Positions 35,500-43,598 of a stretch of 64,000 nt of DNA are shown piece after piece. The position numbers and the translations under genes are program-made. The notes beneath the pieces are model-generated. The model saw nothing but the letters and a program-made list of their open reading frames with translations, had not been told where the DNA came from and searched no databases. Where the stretch lies: positions 93,135 to 157,134 of the IMG/VR virus record IMGVR_UViG_3300030099_006646, one strand, 5' to 3'. The stretch's first letter is position 1. The number at the start of each line of letters is the position of its first letter. The DNA is from a virus.

Positions 35500-35523
35500 A
35501 AAGCTAAAAAAAGCGATTATAAT
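35496..35523 (+). promoter_or_regulatory. Sigma70-like promoter giving a leaderless transcript
   Basis: TTGAAA at 35496-35501, 16-nt spacer, TATAAT at 35518-35523. The ATG at 35530 is 6 nt after the box, so the expected first base of the RNA is the A of ATG. Confidence 0.8.
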
Positions 35524-35529
35524 ATACAA

Positions 35530-35820
35530 ATGGGAAATAGTTTTAGTAGACAAGTAAAACGTAACAAACTCAAAAAAGCCAAGAAAGCCATGAAGAAAGA
35601 CATCGCAACAAAGATGTCACTTTTTGGTCACCTTGGTGATGAGTGCATGGTTTGTTCTAAACCTTTTGACAAGAAAGACAAAAAACAAGTAATGTCTTGG
35701 TCTGTTGTCGTAAAGGAAAATGAAAACCAAGTAAACTTATATTGCCCCGATTGCTGGAATAAAGCAAGGGCTATTGTTGATGATTTCAAAAAACGAGTGG
35801 AGGAAAGAAATGATCGTTGA
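35530..35820 (+). CDS. Zinc-ribbon protein, 96 aa
   Basis: A basic N-terminal helix (RQVKRNKLKKAKKAMKK) is followed by a zinc-ribbon-like CMVC near residue 38 and CPDC near residue 76. It is probably a nucleic-acid-binding protein. No Shine-Dalgarno precedes the ATG; with the promoter geometry this points to leaderless translation. It overlaps the dUTPase gene by 11 nt. Confidence 0.7.
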   Translation: MGNSFSRQVKRNKLKKAKKAMKKDIATKMSLFGHLGDECMVCSKPFDKKDKKQVMSWSVVVKENENQVNLYCPDCWNKARAIVDDFKKRVEERNDR

Positions 35821-36268
35821 ATACGCTAGATTAAGAGAAGATGTATTGCCACCAACAAGAGGCAACCCAAGCGATGCTGGTTTGGATGTTTATTTTAATC
35901 CAGAAGATGGGAATTCTATCTCTTTAACTCCTGGTCAAAGCGCCAGGTTCCAAACAGGCTTGCGCTTTGGTATTCCGCATGGATACATGTTGCAGGTAAT
36001 GAACAGATCTTCTGTAGCAGCCAAGAAAAACTTGATTGTGGGAGCACATGTTGTTGATTCTGGTTATGATGGAGAGGTTTTTATTGACATGCACAATATA
36101 GGGACCACAACACAAACTATTGGACCACATGTTAAAATCGCTCAGGTAGTTCTTATCCCGGTTGTTTCTTTCCGAGCCCTCGAAACAAGCTCAGGCAACC
36201 TTTACGACTGGTATCCAATCACAATCTCTGAAAGAGGAGAAGGAGCCCTTGGGAGCACAGGCGAATGA
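35810..36268 (+). CDS. dut: dUTPase
   Basis: This 152-residue trimeric dUTP pyrophosphatase keeps uracil out of DNA and feeds dUMP to dTMP synthesis. The motifs are clear: SDAGLDVYF (motif 1), MNRSSVAAKKNL (motif 2), AHVVDSGYDGEV (motif 3, catalytic Asp/Tyr) and a C-terminal RGEGALGSTGE (motif 5). ATG 35810 with SD AGGAAAG is chosen over an upstream in-frame codon at 35774 inside the zinc-ribbon gene. Confidence 0.93.
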   Translation: MIVEYARLREDVLPPTRGNPSDAGLDVYFNPEDGNSISLTPGQSARFQTGLRFGIPHGYMLQVMNRSSVAAKKNLIVGAHVVDSGYDGEVFIDMHNIGTTTQTIGPHVKIAQVVLIPVVSFRALETSSGNLYDWYPITISERGEGALGSTGE

Positions 36269-36546
36269 GTAATTTAGTACCACCAGGATCTTATACACTA
36301 GCCGGTCATGACATGGGCTTTGGAGATGTAAATGAAGAAAAAGTCAACCACCCGCCACACTATAACGCTGGCAAAATCGAAGCGATCGATGCGATTGAAG
36401 ATTGGGACCTTGGTTTTCACGACGGAAATGCGCTTAAATATATTGCGAGACATAAACATAAACAAAACCCTTGCGAAGATATTGAAAAAGCTATCTGGTA
36501 TCTCCAAAGACACCTCGAAATCTTAAAGGCAAACAATGAAAAGTGA
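36265..36546 (+). CDS. DUF3310 family protein
   Basis: This 93-residue protein carries the DUF3310 signature: VNHPPHYNAGKIEAIDAIEDW, then GNALKYIARHKHK and EDIEKAIWYLQRHLE. The family is common in phages and often listed as nucleotide-kinase-like without proof. Overlaps of 4 nt with dUTPase and 11 nt with the HNH gene suggest coupled translation in a nucleotide-metabolism cluster. Confidence 0.88.
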   Translation: MSNLVPPGSYTLAGHDMGFGDVNEEKVNHPPHYNAGKIEAIDAIEDWDLGFHDGNALKYIARHKHKQNPCEDIEKAIWYLQRHLEILKANNEK

Positions 36547-37102
36547 AAATCAGCAAGAAAAAATCACTAAACAAGATCATGCTAAATACATTGAATCTGT
36601 ACAGTGGAAAGAGAGAAAACAAAAACTTTTTAAAGATTATAACCTTGGAGCCCGTTGTGAAGTGTGCTGTAAAGAACTAACAGAACACCGAGGTCCCTCA
36701 CAAAGACAAGTACATCATAACAATTATTATAGAAAAAACAATGGAGTGATGGAGAGAGACGAAGATTTGATTGTACTTTGCTATGCTTGCCACGATCTAT
36801 TTCACACAAAATCCAGAGCTTCATCTCAACCAGTGTCATCATATGACGTTCAGTGCTCAACATGCGGGACTTTCCTTTACCCAAAACTACCCCAAAACCG
36901 CTCCAGTAGACGATTTGCATCTCGATTGAAATACCGCGACATTCGCTTGTGCTATAAATGCAAAGACATCTTTTCTTCAAAGCCAGAGAAGACTTATAAA
37001 AAGCCACACCCAAAAGAGGAACCACCACCACGCAAGAAGCCATCAGGAAAGATAATAAGAAGGCGCAAGGGCTTGGTAATGGAAAGGAAAGAAAATGATT
37101 AA
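36536..37102 (+). CDS. HNH endonuclease-like protein
   Basis: This 188-residue protein has a zinc-bound HNH core: CEVCCKEL, then QVHHNNYYR, and LIVLCYACHDLFH (His-His, Asn, His with structural Cys pairs; residues about 38-90). A second Cys quartet (CSTC, CYKC) and a very basic Pro-rich C-terminus follow. It is free-standing, and no intron is visible around it. It could be a homing-type nicking enzyme or have a packaging or repair role. Confidence 0.78.
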   Translation: MKSENQQEKITKQDHAKYIESVQWKERKQKLFKDYNLGARCEVCCKELTEHRGPSQRQVHHNNYYRKNNGVMERDEDLIVLCYACHDLFHTKSRASSQPVSSYDVQCSTCGTFLYPKLPQNRSSRRFASRLKYRDIRLCYKCKDIFSSKPEKTYKKPHPKEEPPPRKKPSGKIIRRRKGLVMERKEND

Positions 37103-38162
37103 AGTTATGAGCCCGTCCGATTGGACAAGAGAGAATAAAATGAAAGAAGCAGTATCATTCGACGATGTTCTAATGGTCCCTCAATACAGCGACATAGAAA
37201 GTCGCTCTGAGGTAAACATCAACAGCGACCTCGACGACAACATTACCCTTCATCTACCAGTCATTTCCAGCCCTATGGATACTATCACCGAAGGTGCGAT
37301 GGCTCAAGAGATGAGCAAAGCAGGTGGTTTAGGAATTATTCACCGTTACAACTCAATCCAGGAGCAGTGCAAGATGATAACTGAAGCTGTTGAAGATTTG
37401 GTTGACCATCCTGCCGCAGCCATTGGAGTGACAGGAGATTATCTTGATCGAGCAGAGTCTTTGGTTATGAGTGGTGCAAAGATTCTTTGCGTGGATGTGG
37501 CTCATGGTCATCACGCTATGATGAAGAATGCACTCACAATGTTAAAGAAAACATTTAGTGACACAGTTCACATCATGGCAGGAAATGTAGGCACACTAGA
37601 AGGTCTCAATGCTTTAGCCGAATGGGGCGCTGATTCTGTCCGATGTGGAATTGGAGGAGGCTCTATTTGTTCTACTCGCCTAGTTTCAGGGCATGGAGTG
37701 CCTACCTTGCAGAATATTATTGACTGCGCCAGAACCCACCACGATGTAAAGATTATTGCTGACGGCGGTATTAAGAAAAGCGGAGACATTGTAAAAGCCC
37801 TTGCTGCTGGTGCTGACTTTGTAATGGTTGGCTCTATGTTCGCAGGGACAGACGAAACCCCAGGGCAAGTATTTACAAGCCAGTCAGGCAAGAAGTATAA
37901 AGTATATAGAGGTATGGCTTCGAAAGACGCCCAAACGGACTGGAGGGGTAAATCTTCCACGCCAGAAGGCATCTCAACTACAGTTGCTTACAAAGGGTCA
38001 GCCAAACAGGTATTAAAAGATTTGGCAGGCGGCATCAGAAGTGGGCTTTCTTATACAGGTGCAAGAAATCTTATGCAACTTCGCACCAAGGCTCAATTTA
38101 TTAAACAAACTAACGCAGGTCAACAAGAAAGCTTCACTCACATTCTAATGAGGAATAAATAG
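37095..38162 (+). CDS. IMP dehydrogenase / GMP reductase family enzyme (no CBS domains)
   Basis: This 355-residue TIM-barrel enzyme has FDDVLMVPQYSD, SSPMDTITE, the NAD site ADGGIKKSGDIVKAL and the catalytic Cys in GIGGGSICSTR. IMPDH oxidises IMP to XMP; GMP reductase turns GMP into IMP. It lacks the CBS pair of typical IMPDH, and the flap between YRGM and PEG is short, as in GMP reductase. The tail (AYKGSA, SAG-like NAGQQES) looks more like IMPDH. I leave the reaction open. A PurA at 48522 uses IMP. SD GGAAAGG supports ATG 37095. Confidence 0.85.
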   Translation: MIKVMSPSDWTRENKMKEAVSFDDVLMVPQYSDIESRSEVNINSDLDDNITLHLPVISSPMDTITEGAMAQEMSKAGGLGIIHRYNSIQEQCKMITEAVEDLVDHPAAAIGVTGDYLDRAESLVMSGAKILCVDVAHGHHAMMKNALTMLKKTFSDTVHIMAGNVGTLEGLNALAEWGADSVRCGIGGGSICSTRLVSGHGVPTLQNIIDCARTHHDVKIIADGGIKKSGDIVKALAAGADFVMVGSMFAGTDETPGQVFTSQSGKKYKVYRGMASKDAQTDWRGKSSTPEGISTTVAYKGSAKQVLKDLAGGIRSGLSYTGARNLMQLRTKAQFIKQTNAGQQESFTHILMRNK

Positions 38163-38512
38163 TGGGAAGAGCTAAGTATCCACCAGCCCCTTCAGAGGAC
38201 GAGCGTAAGAAGTTTATGTTCTATGATACGGAGAAGAACCAAATTGACCTCCGCATCCGATTACAATACGATGGGATGAACCAGTCAAACTTTTTCCGAG
38301 CTATGATTGCAGGATATTTAGCCAAAGATGAACATATCATGGCTTACATTGCCGAGTATAAAGAAAAATATGTTATTCACAACAAGAAGAAACGAAAAGA
38401 AACAAAAAAGCTATTAGAAGAAGGCAGAGAACTTGAACAAGACTTTGCCCTTAATGAAGATGACATTGAGAACATCTTTGATATTTTAGAAAAGGAACAT
38501 CCAGATTTATGA
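38162..38512 (+). CDS. Uncharacterised 116-aa protein (GTG start)
   Basis: The GTG start overlaps the preceding stop by 1 nt. The segment IDLRIRLQYDGMNQSNFFRAMIAGYLAKDE resembles ribbon-helix-helix-like or RNA-associated phage proteins; the rest is charged helix (KKRKETKKLLEEG). It overlaps the sigma-like gene by 4 nt. A regulatory role is possible from both content and context, but no family is firmly recognised. Confidence 0.6.
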   Translation: MGRAKYPPAPSEDERKKFMFYDTEKNQIDLRIRLQYDGMNQSNFFRAMIAGYLAKDEHIMAYIAEYKEKYVIHNKKKRKETKKLLEEGRELEQDFALNEDDIENIFDILEKEHPDL

Positions 38513-38817
38513 AAAAGAAATGTTTTGACATGTGTATTGACAACGAAGTGTCATGCCCAGTAAACGATTGTCGTTACTGGATAAACTATGAAGAGGACTT
38601 AAACTGTGCTATTATATGCGCCAACGAAAATGGACCTCTTTCCTTGAGAGAAATTTCAGACCGCATGGGCGTTAGCTTTGTAAGGATTAAACAAATCCAA
38701 GATATTACAGTAGATAAGTTTGTAAAACGCCTTGCCCGAAAGGGAATCAGAGAGGAAGATGTGTGGGCTGCGCTTGGTTCTTTGAAGAGCGGAGAGGAAG
38801 ACCATTCACTAAAGTAA
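38509..38817 (+). CDS. Sigma-70 region 4-like DNA-binding protein, 102 aa
   Basis: Residues about 44-76 (PLSLREISDRMGVSFVRIKQ then IQDITVDKFVKRL) follow the pattern of sigma region 4.2, which contacts -35 elements (compare LEEVG..F.VTRERIRQIE). The N-terminal 40 residues hold five Cys (CFDMC, CPVNDC, and others), suggesting metal binding. There is no region 2, so it is not a full sigma factor. It may redirect host RNA polymerase or act as a co-activator for the late element. Coupled to the preceding gene by a 4-nt overlap. Confidence 0.65.
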   Translation: MKKKCFDMCIDNEVSCPVNDCRYWINYEEDLNCAIICANENGPLSLREISDRMGVSFVRIKQIQDITVDKFVKRLARKGIREEDVWAALGSLKSGEEDHSLK

Positions 38818-38844
38818 TAAAAAGTGCTTTTCTCTATATTAAAG

Positions 38845-38855
38845 ACTATTTAATA
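38845..38855 (+). promoter_or_regulatory. Candidate late element ACTATTTAATA
   Basis: It lies 39 nt before the acidic 236-aa gene, in a short spacer that also holds a weak TATATT box at 38834. Confidence 0.4.
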
Positions 38856-38894
38856 GAGACAAATGCTGTTTTTCACCTTAAGGAGTTAGAAAAA

Positions 38895-39605
38895 ATGAGC
38901 GACAAGAAAATGCTAAACGAAGCAGCTATTCGCAAGATGATGAAGCTTGCAAATATCCCTGCTCTTACAGACAAATTTATTAAAGAAAACTATTTCGAGT
39001 ATAATGAAGAAATGGCTTACCAGCGCGATGACGAAGAGCCAGAGATGCCAATGGATGATGCTCCAGTGGATGAACCAGAAATGGATCTCGATGCTGAAGT
39101 AGACATTGAAGAGCCTGCTGGAGAGGAACTTCCCGCTGCTGAAGAACTCGTACAAGACCTTATGGGTGTCCTTGAAAAGCATTTTGACGAAGTAGAGTTC
39201 AATGTTGACGTCGAAGGTGAAGACGACGAACCGGCTATGGATATGGATGCCGAGCCAGAAATGGATCTCGAAGAGCCTGCGCCTGAAGAGCCTATGGACG
39301 ACGCCCCTATGGGTGACGAACCTTCTGCTATGGACGATGAAGAAGAAGAACCTATGATGGAAACTGACCTTGAGGAAGGCGATAGTCAAGCAGCAACAGA
39401 CTTACCCTACACTCAATCATCTGACGAAGAAGGCGCTGCTGCTGAAGTTGCCGCTGACGAAGCTTTCATGGAAGAAGAAACACTCGGAGAAGAGGAAGAA
39501 TTAGAAGAGATGGAAGATGCTGACGCTCACAGCAAGCTCATCGACGCTATTGCAGCCAAGGTTGCTGAACGTCTTCTTGCCGAGGCAAAGAAAACAAACG
39601 AATAA
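38895..39605 (+). CDS. Very acidic 236-aa protein, possible scaffold or internal virion protein
   Basis: ATG 38895 with SD AAGGAG is the true start; an open extension upstream overlaps the sigma-like gene. The N-terminus (MLNEAAIRKMMKLANIPALT) recalls short phage leader helices. Residues about 35-215 are extremely acidic, with repeats of EPEMDLD/EPAPEEPMDD type, and the C-terminus is a helix (LIDAIAAKVAERLLAEAKK). Such acidic bodies with terminal helices occur in head core or scaffold proteins; the role is inferred. Confidence 0.6.
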   Translation: MSDKKMLNEAAIRKMMKLANIPALTDKFIKENYFEYNEEMAYQRDDEEPEMPMDDAPVDEPEMDLDAEVDIEEPAGEELPAAEELVQDLMGVLEKHFDEVEFNVDVEGEDDEPAMDMDAEPEMDLEEPAPEEPMDDAPMGDEPSAMDDEEEEPMMETDLEEGDSQAATDLPYTQSSDEEGAAAEVAADEAFMEEETLGEEEELEEMEDADAHSKLIDAIAAKVAERLLAEAKKTNE

Positions 39606-39636
39606 ATAATAATAAAAAAGTTTGTTAAACAAGTTA

Positions 39637-39665
39637 AGCCGGGAAAAATCCCGGCTTTCTTTTTA
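39637..39665 (+). terminator. Rho-independent terminator
   Basis: AGCCGGGA (39637-39644) pairs with TCCCGGCT (39649-39656), loop AAAA, followed by TTCTTTTT. It ends the unit of the acidic protein. Confidence 0.92.
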
Positions 39666-39677
39666 TGTTCCGGTGTT

Positions 39678-39683
39678 TATAAT
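39678..39683 (+). promoter_or_regulatory. Promoter -10 box for the ClpP-endolysin unit
   Basis: TATAAT at 39678-39683 in the GTGTT-TATAAT-AT context seen elsewhere. The -35 position (39656-39661, TTTCTT) is poor and lies in the terminator T tract. Confidence 0.55.
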
Positions 39684-39708
39684 ATAAGTACAGTATTGCG
39701 GAGGACTG

Positions 39709-40086
39709 ATGGATTTTTGGACAGCATTGTTTTTATTTTTAGCAGGTGTCTTATCCCACAAGATAGGAAGTTACCTTTTCTTCTATACAAAGCAGCTTTT
39801 ATTTTTTAATGATTGTGCTTTTGCCAGCTTGAGAATCTTTAAATTTGTAGGCGAAGCAGCAAAACAAGTTAATGAACTTAAATACGCAGATATGAAAAAG
39901 CGCGGAGCCAGCGAAGAAGAAATATACAAAGAAAAATCTGCTGATGAAAAAATGTTGATGGTGTGGCAAGAGATTGCTATATCTGGCATAAAGAACTTAT
40001 TCCCACCTAAACTTCGCCCAATGTTAAGATTTAATAACTGGGAAGAAGCCATGAGACTACTTACTAATAGAGACAAAAAGGAATAA
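39709..40086 (+). CDS. Membrane-anchored 125-aa protein
   Basis: An N-terminal membrane segment (WTALFLFLAGVLSHKIGSYLFF, residues 3-24) is followed by a cytoplasmic-looking helical domain. GCGGAGG is the ribosome site. It lies 4 nt before ClpP. It is not recognised; it could anchor or recruit partners at the membrane. Confidence 0.6.
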   Translation: MDFWTALFLFLAGVLSHKIGSYLFFYTKQLLFFNDCAFASLRIFKFVGEAAKQVNELKYADMKKRGASEEEIYKEKSADEKMLMVWQEIAISGIKNLFPPKLRPMLRFNNWEEAMRLLTNRDKKE

Positions 40087-40090
40087 TGTC

Positions 40091-40801
40091 ATGCCATCCC
40101 TAACACCTGACAAGCCAAAAAAGACAAGAAAGAAAAAGTCCAAGAAAGAAGAAGAGAAAGCTCCCGAAGAGGATATTGGCGGATTACCTGATTTTCCTAT
40201 CATTTTTCAAATGAATGAAAATGAACCAAAGGAAAAGCCAGAGATTAGAACTATCGGCTTATATGGAACAATCAAAGAGGATGTATGTTCAGAAATTGTA
40301 TACTCTCTTATAATACTCGACAAAACCGGGAAAAAGATTATTCCTCCCCCTGTTGACGACCCCAAAGGCATAGAAGAAATAGAATACAAACCTATTGAAA
40401 TGATTATTTCATCTTACGGTGGCTCCGCAGCAGATATGTTCTCTGTCTATGATACAATGAGAGACGTAAGACAACGCTGCGATATTGAAACACAAGGACT
40501 TGGAAAGATAATGTCTGCTGCTGTTCTCCTTCTCGCAGCAGGAACCAAAGGCAAGCGCAAGATTGGTAAGCACTGTCGAGTTATGATTCACGGTGTTATT
40601 TCAGGTCAACACGGACACATCTCAGACCTTGAAAACGAGATGGAAGAAGCCAAATGGACGCAAGGACAATACATAAGGGCTCTCGCCGCAGAAACAAACA
40701 TGACTGAAAAGTACATTAAAAAACTAATCGATAAAAAAGTAAACATTTATTTAGACGCAGAAGATGCAGTGGATTTAGGAATTGCTGATATTATCGTATG
40801 A
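40091..40801 (+). CDS. ClpP-like serine protease
   Basis: This 236-residue protein has a Lys/Glu-rich N-terminal extension (about 50 residues) ahead of a ClpP fold. Visible are ISSYGGSAADMFSVYDTM, catalytic Ser 142 in KIMSAAVLLLAAG and His 167 in RVMIHG, then YLDAEDAVDLGIAD. The catalytic Asp of ClpP (DRFLS in E. coli) aligns with Asn 218 (NIYLD), so the triad is Ser-His-Asn. No ClpX or ClpA is encoded in the window. Phage ClpP-like enzymes also serve as head maturation proteases, an alternative role that would fit the leader-tagged cargo. It overlaps the next gene. Confidence 0.85.
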   Translation: MPSLTPDKPKKTRKKKSKKEEEKAPEEDIGGLPDFPIIFQMNENEPKEKPEIRTIGLYGTIKEDVCSEIVYSLIILDKTGKKIIPPPVDDPKGIEEIEYKPIEMIISSYGGSAADMFSVYDTMRDVRQRCDIETQGLGKIMSAAVLLLAAGTKGKRKIGKHCRVMIHGVISGQHGHISDLENEMEEAKWTQGQYIRALAAETNMTEKYIKKLIDKKVNIYLDAEDAVDLGIADIIV

Positions 40802-40809
40802 GGTGTATT

Positions 40810-41691
40810 ATGAGTTGGCGAAAAAACTTTTACAACAGACGCTCCGCAAAGAAGCTAGGATGGAAACCTGCTTGGTTTAGTGCATCCGGCTTTAACGCAG
40901 ATCTAATAGAGAAAATAATGGCTTTTCAAGCAGAGCATGATTTAGATGTTGATGGTCTATGCGGAAACATGACTTATCGCAGGAAACTCGCTGCTCGCCA
41001 AATGCTTGAACTTGGCGACCAGGAGGTAGATAGTAGTGAAGCTCAAAATTTTATCTATTGCGATGGTTTTAAGAAAAGAATTTTATGGGATAAAGTCAAG
41101 ACTTCTTGGCTACCAGATAACTGTTATAAAGCACAAAAGAAATACCGCACACCTACTATGGTTGTAACCCACTGGGATGCTGCTCTTTCAGCGGCTTCGT
41201 GCAAACGTATCTTAGAAAAAAGAAAAATATCTACACACTTTGTTATCGACAATGACGGAACAATCCTTCAACTGGTCGATACAAATCATATTGCTTGGCA
41301 CGCAGGCATTAGAAAAGTAAACAACGCTTCTATTGGTATTGACTTTTCTAATGCTGTCTACACCAAGTATAACCTCACTTATCAACGCAGGGGTCATGGA
41401 TTGCGCCCAATCATCGAGGATTGGCGCATACACGGACGCAAGATTAAACCCTTCCTTGGGTATTACCCTGTACAGATAGAAGCCTACAAGGCACTATTAA
41501 CTGCCCTTCATGAGCATTATGATATAGAGCTTAAATGCCCTCTTACAGAAAACGGTAATCTTGTCCAAGGAGTTGACCCTGACGCAAGAGACGCAAAGTT
41601 CAAAGGAGTTGTAAACCATTACAATCTAACAACAAAGAAGTGGGATTGTTCAGGACTACAACTTGATGAAATCTTAAAAGAAATTACTTGA
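40810..41691 (+). CDS. N-acetylmuramoyl-L-alanine amidase (endolysin)
   Basis: ATG 40810 has GAGGTG 7 nt upstream; an ATG at 40798 has none. The 293-residue protein has an N-terminal peptidoglycan-binding-like segment (IMAFQAEHDLDVDGLCGNMT). An amidase_2/T7-lysozyme-type domain follows: zinc His in VVTHWD, HFVIDNDGTILQL, AWHAG, and a C-terminal NHYNLTTKKWDCSG giving the His...Cys ligands. It cuts the stem peptide from peptidoglycan at lysis. There is no signal peptide, so a holin would be needed; an XhlA-like protein lies at 43314. Confidence 0.88.
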   Translation: MSWRKNFYNRRSAKKLGWKPAWFSASGFNADLIEKIMAFQAEHDLDVDGLCGNMTYRRKLAARQMLELGDQEVDSSEAQNFIYCDGFKKRILWDKVKTSWLPDNCYKAQKKYRTPTMVVTHWDAALSAASCKRILEKRKISTHFVIDNDGTILQLVDTNHIAWHAGIRKVNNASIGIDFSNAVYTKYNLTYQRRGHGLRPIIEDWRIHGRKIKPFLGYYPVQIEAYKALLTALHEHYDIELKCPLTENGNLVQGVDPDARDAKFKGVVNHYNLTTKKWDCSGLQLDEILKEIT

Positions 41692-41715
41692 AATTATTTC
41701 ACAGGTGTTTATAAT
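41688..41715 (+). promoter_or_regulatory. Sigma70-like promoter for groEL
   Basis: TTGAAA at 41688-41693, 16-nt spacer, TATAAT at 41710-41715. It overlaps the endolysin stop. Confidence 0.85.
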
Positions 41716-41739
41716 ATAGATTAACGCAACGAGGTATAA

Positions 41740-43311
41740 ATGTCTAAACACTACCAGTCCGGTACAGGACTAAATGAGAAGATCCTTAACGGGGTTAATA
41801 AACTTGCTGATAATGTAGCAAGCACACTTGGTCCAAAAGGACGAAATGTTATCTTACACAAAAAGGGTGGGTCACCCATTGTTACGAAAGACGGTGTAAC
41901 AGTCGCTAAGTTTATTGAGTTTGATGATCCGTTTGAAAATGTCGGAGCACAAATTCTTAAGCAAGCAGCACAAAACACCAACACTAATGCTGGAGACGGG
42001 ACAACGACTTCGACGGTGCTAGCTAGGGAAATACTAGTCCAGGCACAGAAGTATTTGGCTTCTGGCGTTTCGCCGGTCGAGCTAAAGAGAGGTATGGATA
42101 AAGCAGTTGCCGAGATTGTTAGTAATCTTGATGAGCTTTCCATTCCCGTCTCCAGCCTCCAAGACATTAAGCATATTGCTACTATCTCTGCTAATGGCGA
42201 TGAAAACATTGGCGAGCTAGTGTCAACTGCTATTGACTTGGTAGGCAAAGACGGCTCTATAACCATTGAAGAAAGCAAATCTCTTACAACTACATTAGAC
42301 ACAGTTGAAGGCTTTCGCTTTGATTCAGGTTATTTTTCCAAGTCTTTTGTAACAGATCAGCGTCGGGGTGCTGTGGTTTATGATGACCCTCTTATCTTGG
42401 TTACAGACCATCGCATCGAGCAGCTAGAGGAAATCTTACCTATTCTTGAAGTAGTAGCAAGAGAAAACAAGCCTCTAATCATCGTCGCTGAAGAAGTTGA
42501 AGGTCAAGCCCTCGCTGCTCTCATTATGAATACGGTGCGCGGTTCTATGAAAATCGCTGCTGTTAAGGCTCCTCGCTATGGTGAAGAGCGCCGGGGCATC
42601 CTTCAAGACCTTTGCATCTCCACTGGTGCTACTTTTATTTCTCGTTCAGGGGCTTTGACCTTGACAGAAACAAAACTAGAACATCTTGGACGAGCAAAGA
42701 AGATTGATGTAATAAAAAATAATACTACCATTATTGACGGAGAGTCAGATTGGGATGAAGTAGAAAAGCGTATCGCTTCTCTTAAAGAGGAAATCACCCA
42801 GACAGATGATATCCACGAGTGCGAACGCATTCAAGAGCGCATCACTCGTCTAGCATCAGGCGTAGCCATTATCAAAGTAGGTGGCGCAACTGAAATTGAA
42901 ATGATGGAGAAAAAGCATCGTGTTGAGGATGCACTTGAAGCAGTCCGTTCAGCACAACAGGAAGGAACTGTTACAGGAGGAGGCACAGCCCTTGTCCGAG
43001 CAGCCCACAAGTTAAAAGTAACAACCGATAACAATGAACAAGCCATTGGGGTGGAGATTATCAAACAGTCCCTTACAGGACCAATCAAACAAATGGCTTT
43101 AAACGCAGGTGAATCACCTGATTTAATCATCAACAGGATTGTTAAAACAAAGAATACAAGACAAGGTTGGGACTTTTCAACTGGAAAAATGGTTGACATG
43201 TATGAAGCAGGTATTATCGATCCTAAAAAAGTTACGAGAAATGCGATTGAAAACGCCACTTCAGTTTCTTCCACCCTACTTACAACGAGTTGTGCCATAG
43301 TGGAGGAATAA
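41740..43311 (+). CDS. groEL: Chaperonin GroEL
   Basis: This 523-residue group I chaperonin has the ATP site (VASTLGPKGRNVIL, GDGTTTSTVLA), apical domain (VEGFRFDSGYFS, VEGQALAALIMNTVRG) and a catalytic Asp in VEDALEAVRSAQQEGTVTGGG. It ends TSCAIVEE without the GGM repeat tail and is about 25 residues shorter than E. coli GroEL. Together with the GroES-like protein at 22468 it may fold capsid or other phage proteins. It has its own promoter and the GAGGTATAAATG start cassette. Confidence 0.95.
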   Translation: MSKHYQSGTGLNEKILNGVNKLADNVASTLGPKGRNVILHKKGGSPIVTKDGVTVAKFIEFDDPFENVGAQILKQAAQNTNTNAGDGTTTSTVLAREILVQAQKYLASGVSPVELKRGMDKAVAEIVSNLDELSIPVSSLQDIKHIATISANGDENIGELVSTAIDLVGKDGSITIEESKSLTTTLDTVEGFRFDSGYFSKSFVTDQRRGAVVYDDPLILVTDHRIEQLEEILPILEVVARENKPLIIVAEEVEGQALAALIMNTVRGSMKIAAVKAPRYGEERRGILQDLCISTGATFISRSGALTLTETKLEHLGRAKKIDVIKNNTTIIDGESDWDEVEKRIASLKEEITQTDDIHECERIQERITRLASGVAIIKVGGATEIEMMEKKHRVEDALEAVRSAQQEGTVTGGGTALVRAAHKLKVTTDNNEQAIGVEIIKQSLTGPIKQMALNAGESPDLIINRIVKTKNTRQGWDFSTGKMVDMYEAGIIDPKKVTRNAIENATSVSSTLLTTSCAIVEE

Positions 43312-43313
43312 CG

Positions 43314-43589
43314 ATGGAAGACCACAAAGAAAAGTTAGCAGATTTAGAGAAGAAGTTCTTATTATTTGAACAAAAACTTTTAAGTGGTATCGACAATATT
43401 CAAGACAACCAAAAAGAAGCGGTAGAAGCTATTGTAGATATAAAAGAAGCTATCTTTGACCCCGATAAGGGTTTGTTTGCCAGAGTAAAAGAAATTGAAA
43501 ACTGGAAAGAAACATCCAGTAAGCTACTTTGGATTATCACAACTTCAACGGTTGGTTTAGTAGTAGCGCAAATATTTAAAATGATGTAA
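43314..43589 (+). CDS. XhlA-like protein with C-terminal membrane helix, 91 aa
   Basis: ATG 43314 follows GAGGAATAAC. A coiled-coil N-terminus with NQKEAVEAIVDIKEAI is followed by GLFARVKEIENWKETSSK and one C-terminal membrane helix (LLWIITTSTVGLVVAQIF). This is the layout of XhlA-type holin-associated proteins. It is near the endolysin but separated by groEL. A lysis role is likely though not certain. Confidence 0.62.
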   Translation: MEDHKEKLADLEKKFLLFEQKLLSGIDNIQDNQKEAVEAIVDIKEAIFDPDKGLFARVKEIENWKETSSKLLWIITTSTVGLVVAQIFKMM

Positions 43590-43598
43590 GGATCTATA

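Noticed and set aside
36536-37102. HNH gene as part of a group I intron
   Set aside because: Neighbouring genes are complete and uninterrupted; no intron-like split gene is seen.
38895-39605. Start of the acidic protein at 38763
   Set aside because: The upstream extension overlaps the sigma-like gene in another frame and has no ribosome site; ATG 38895 has AAGGAG.
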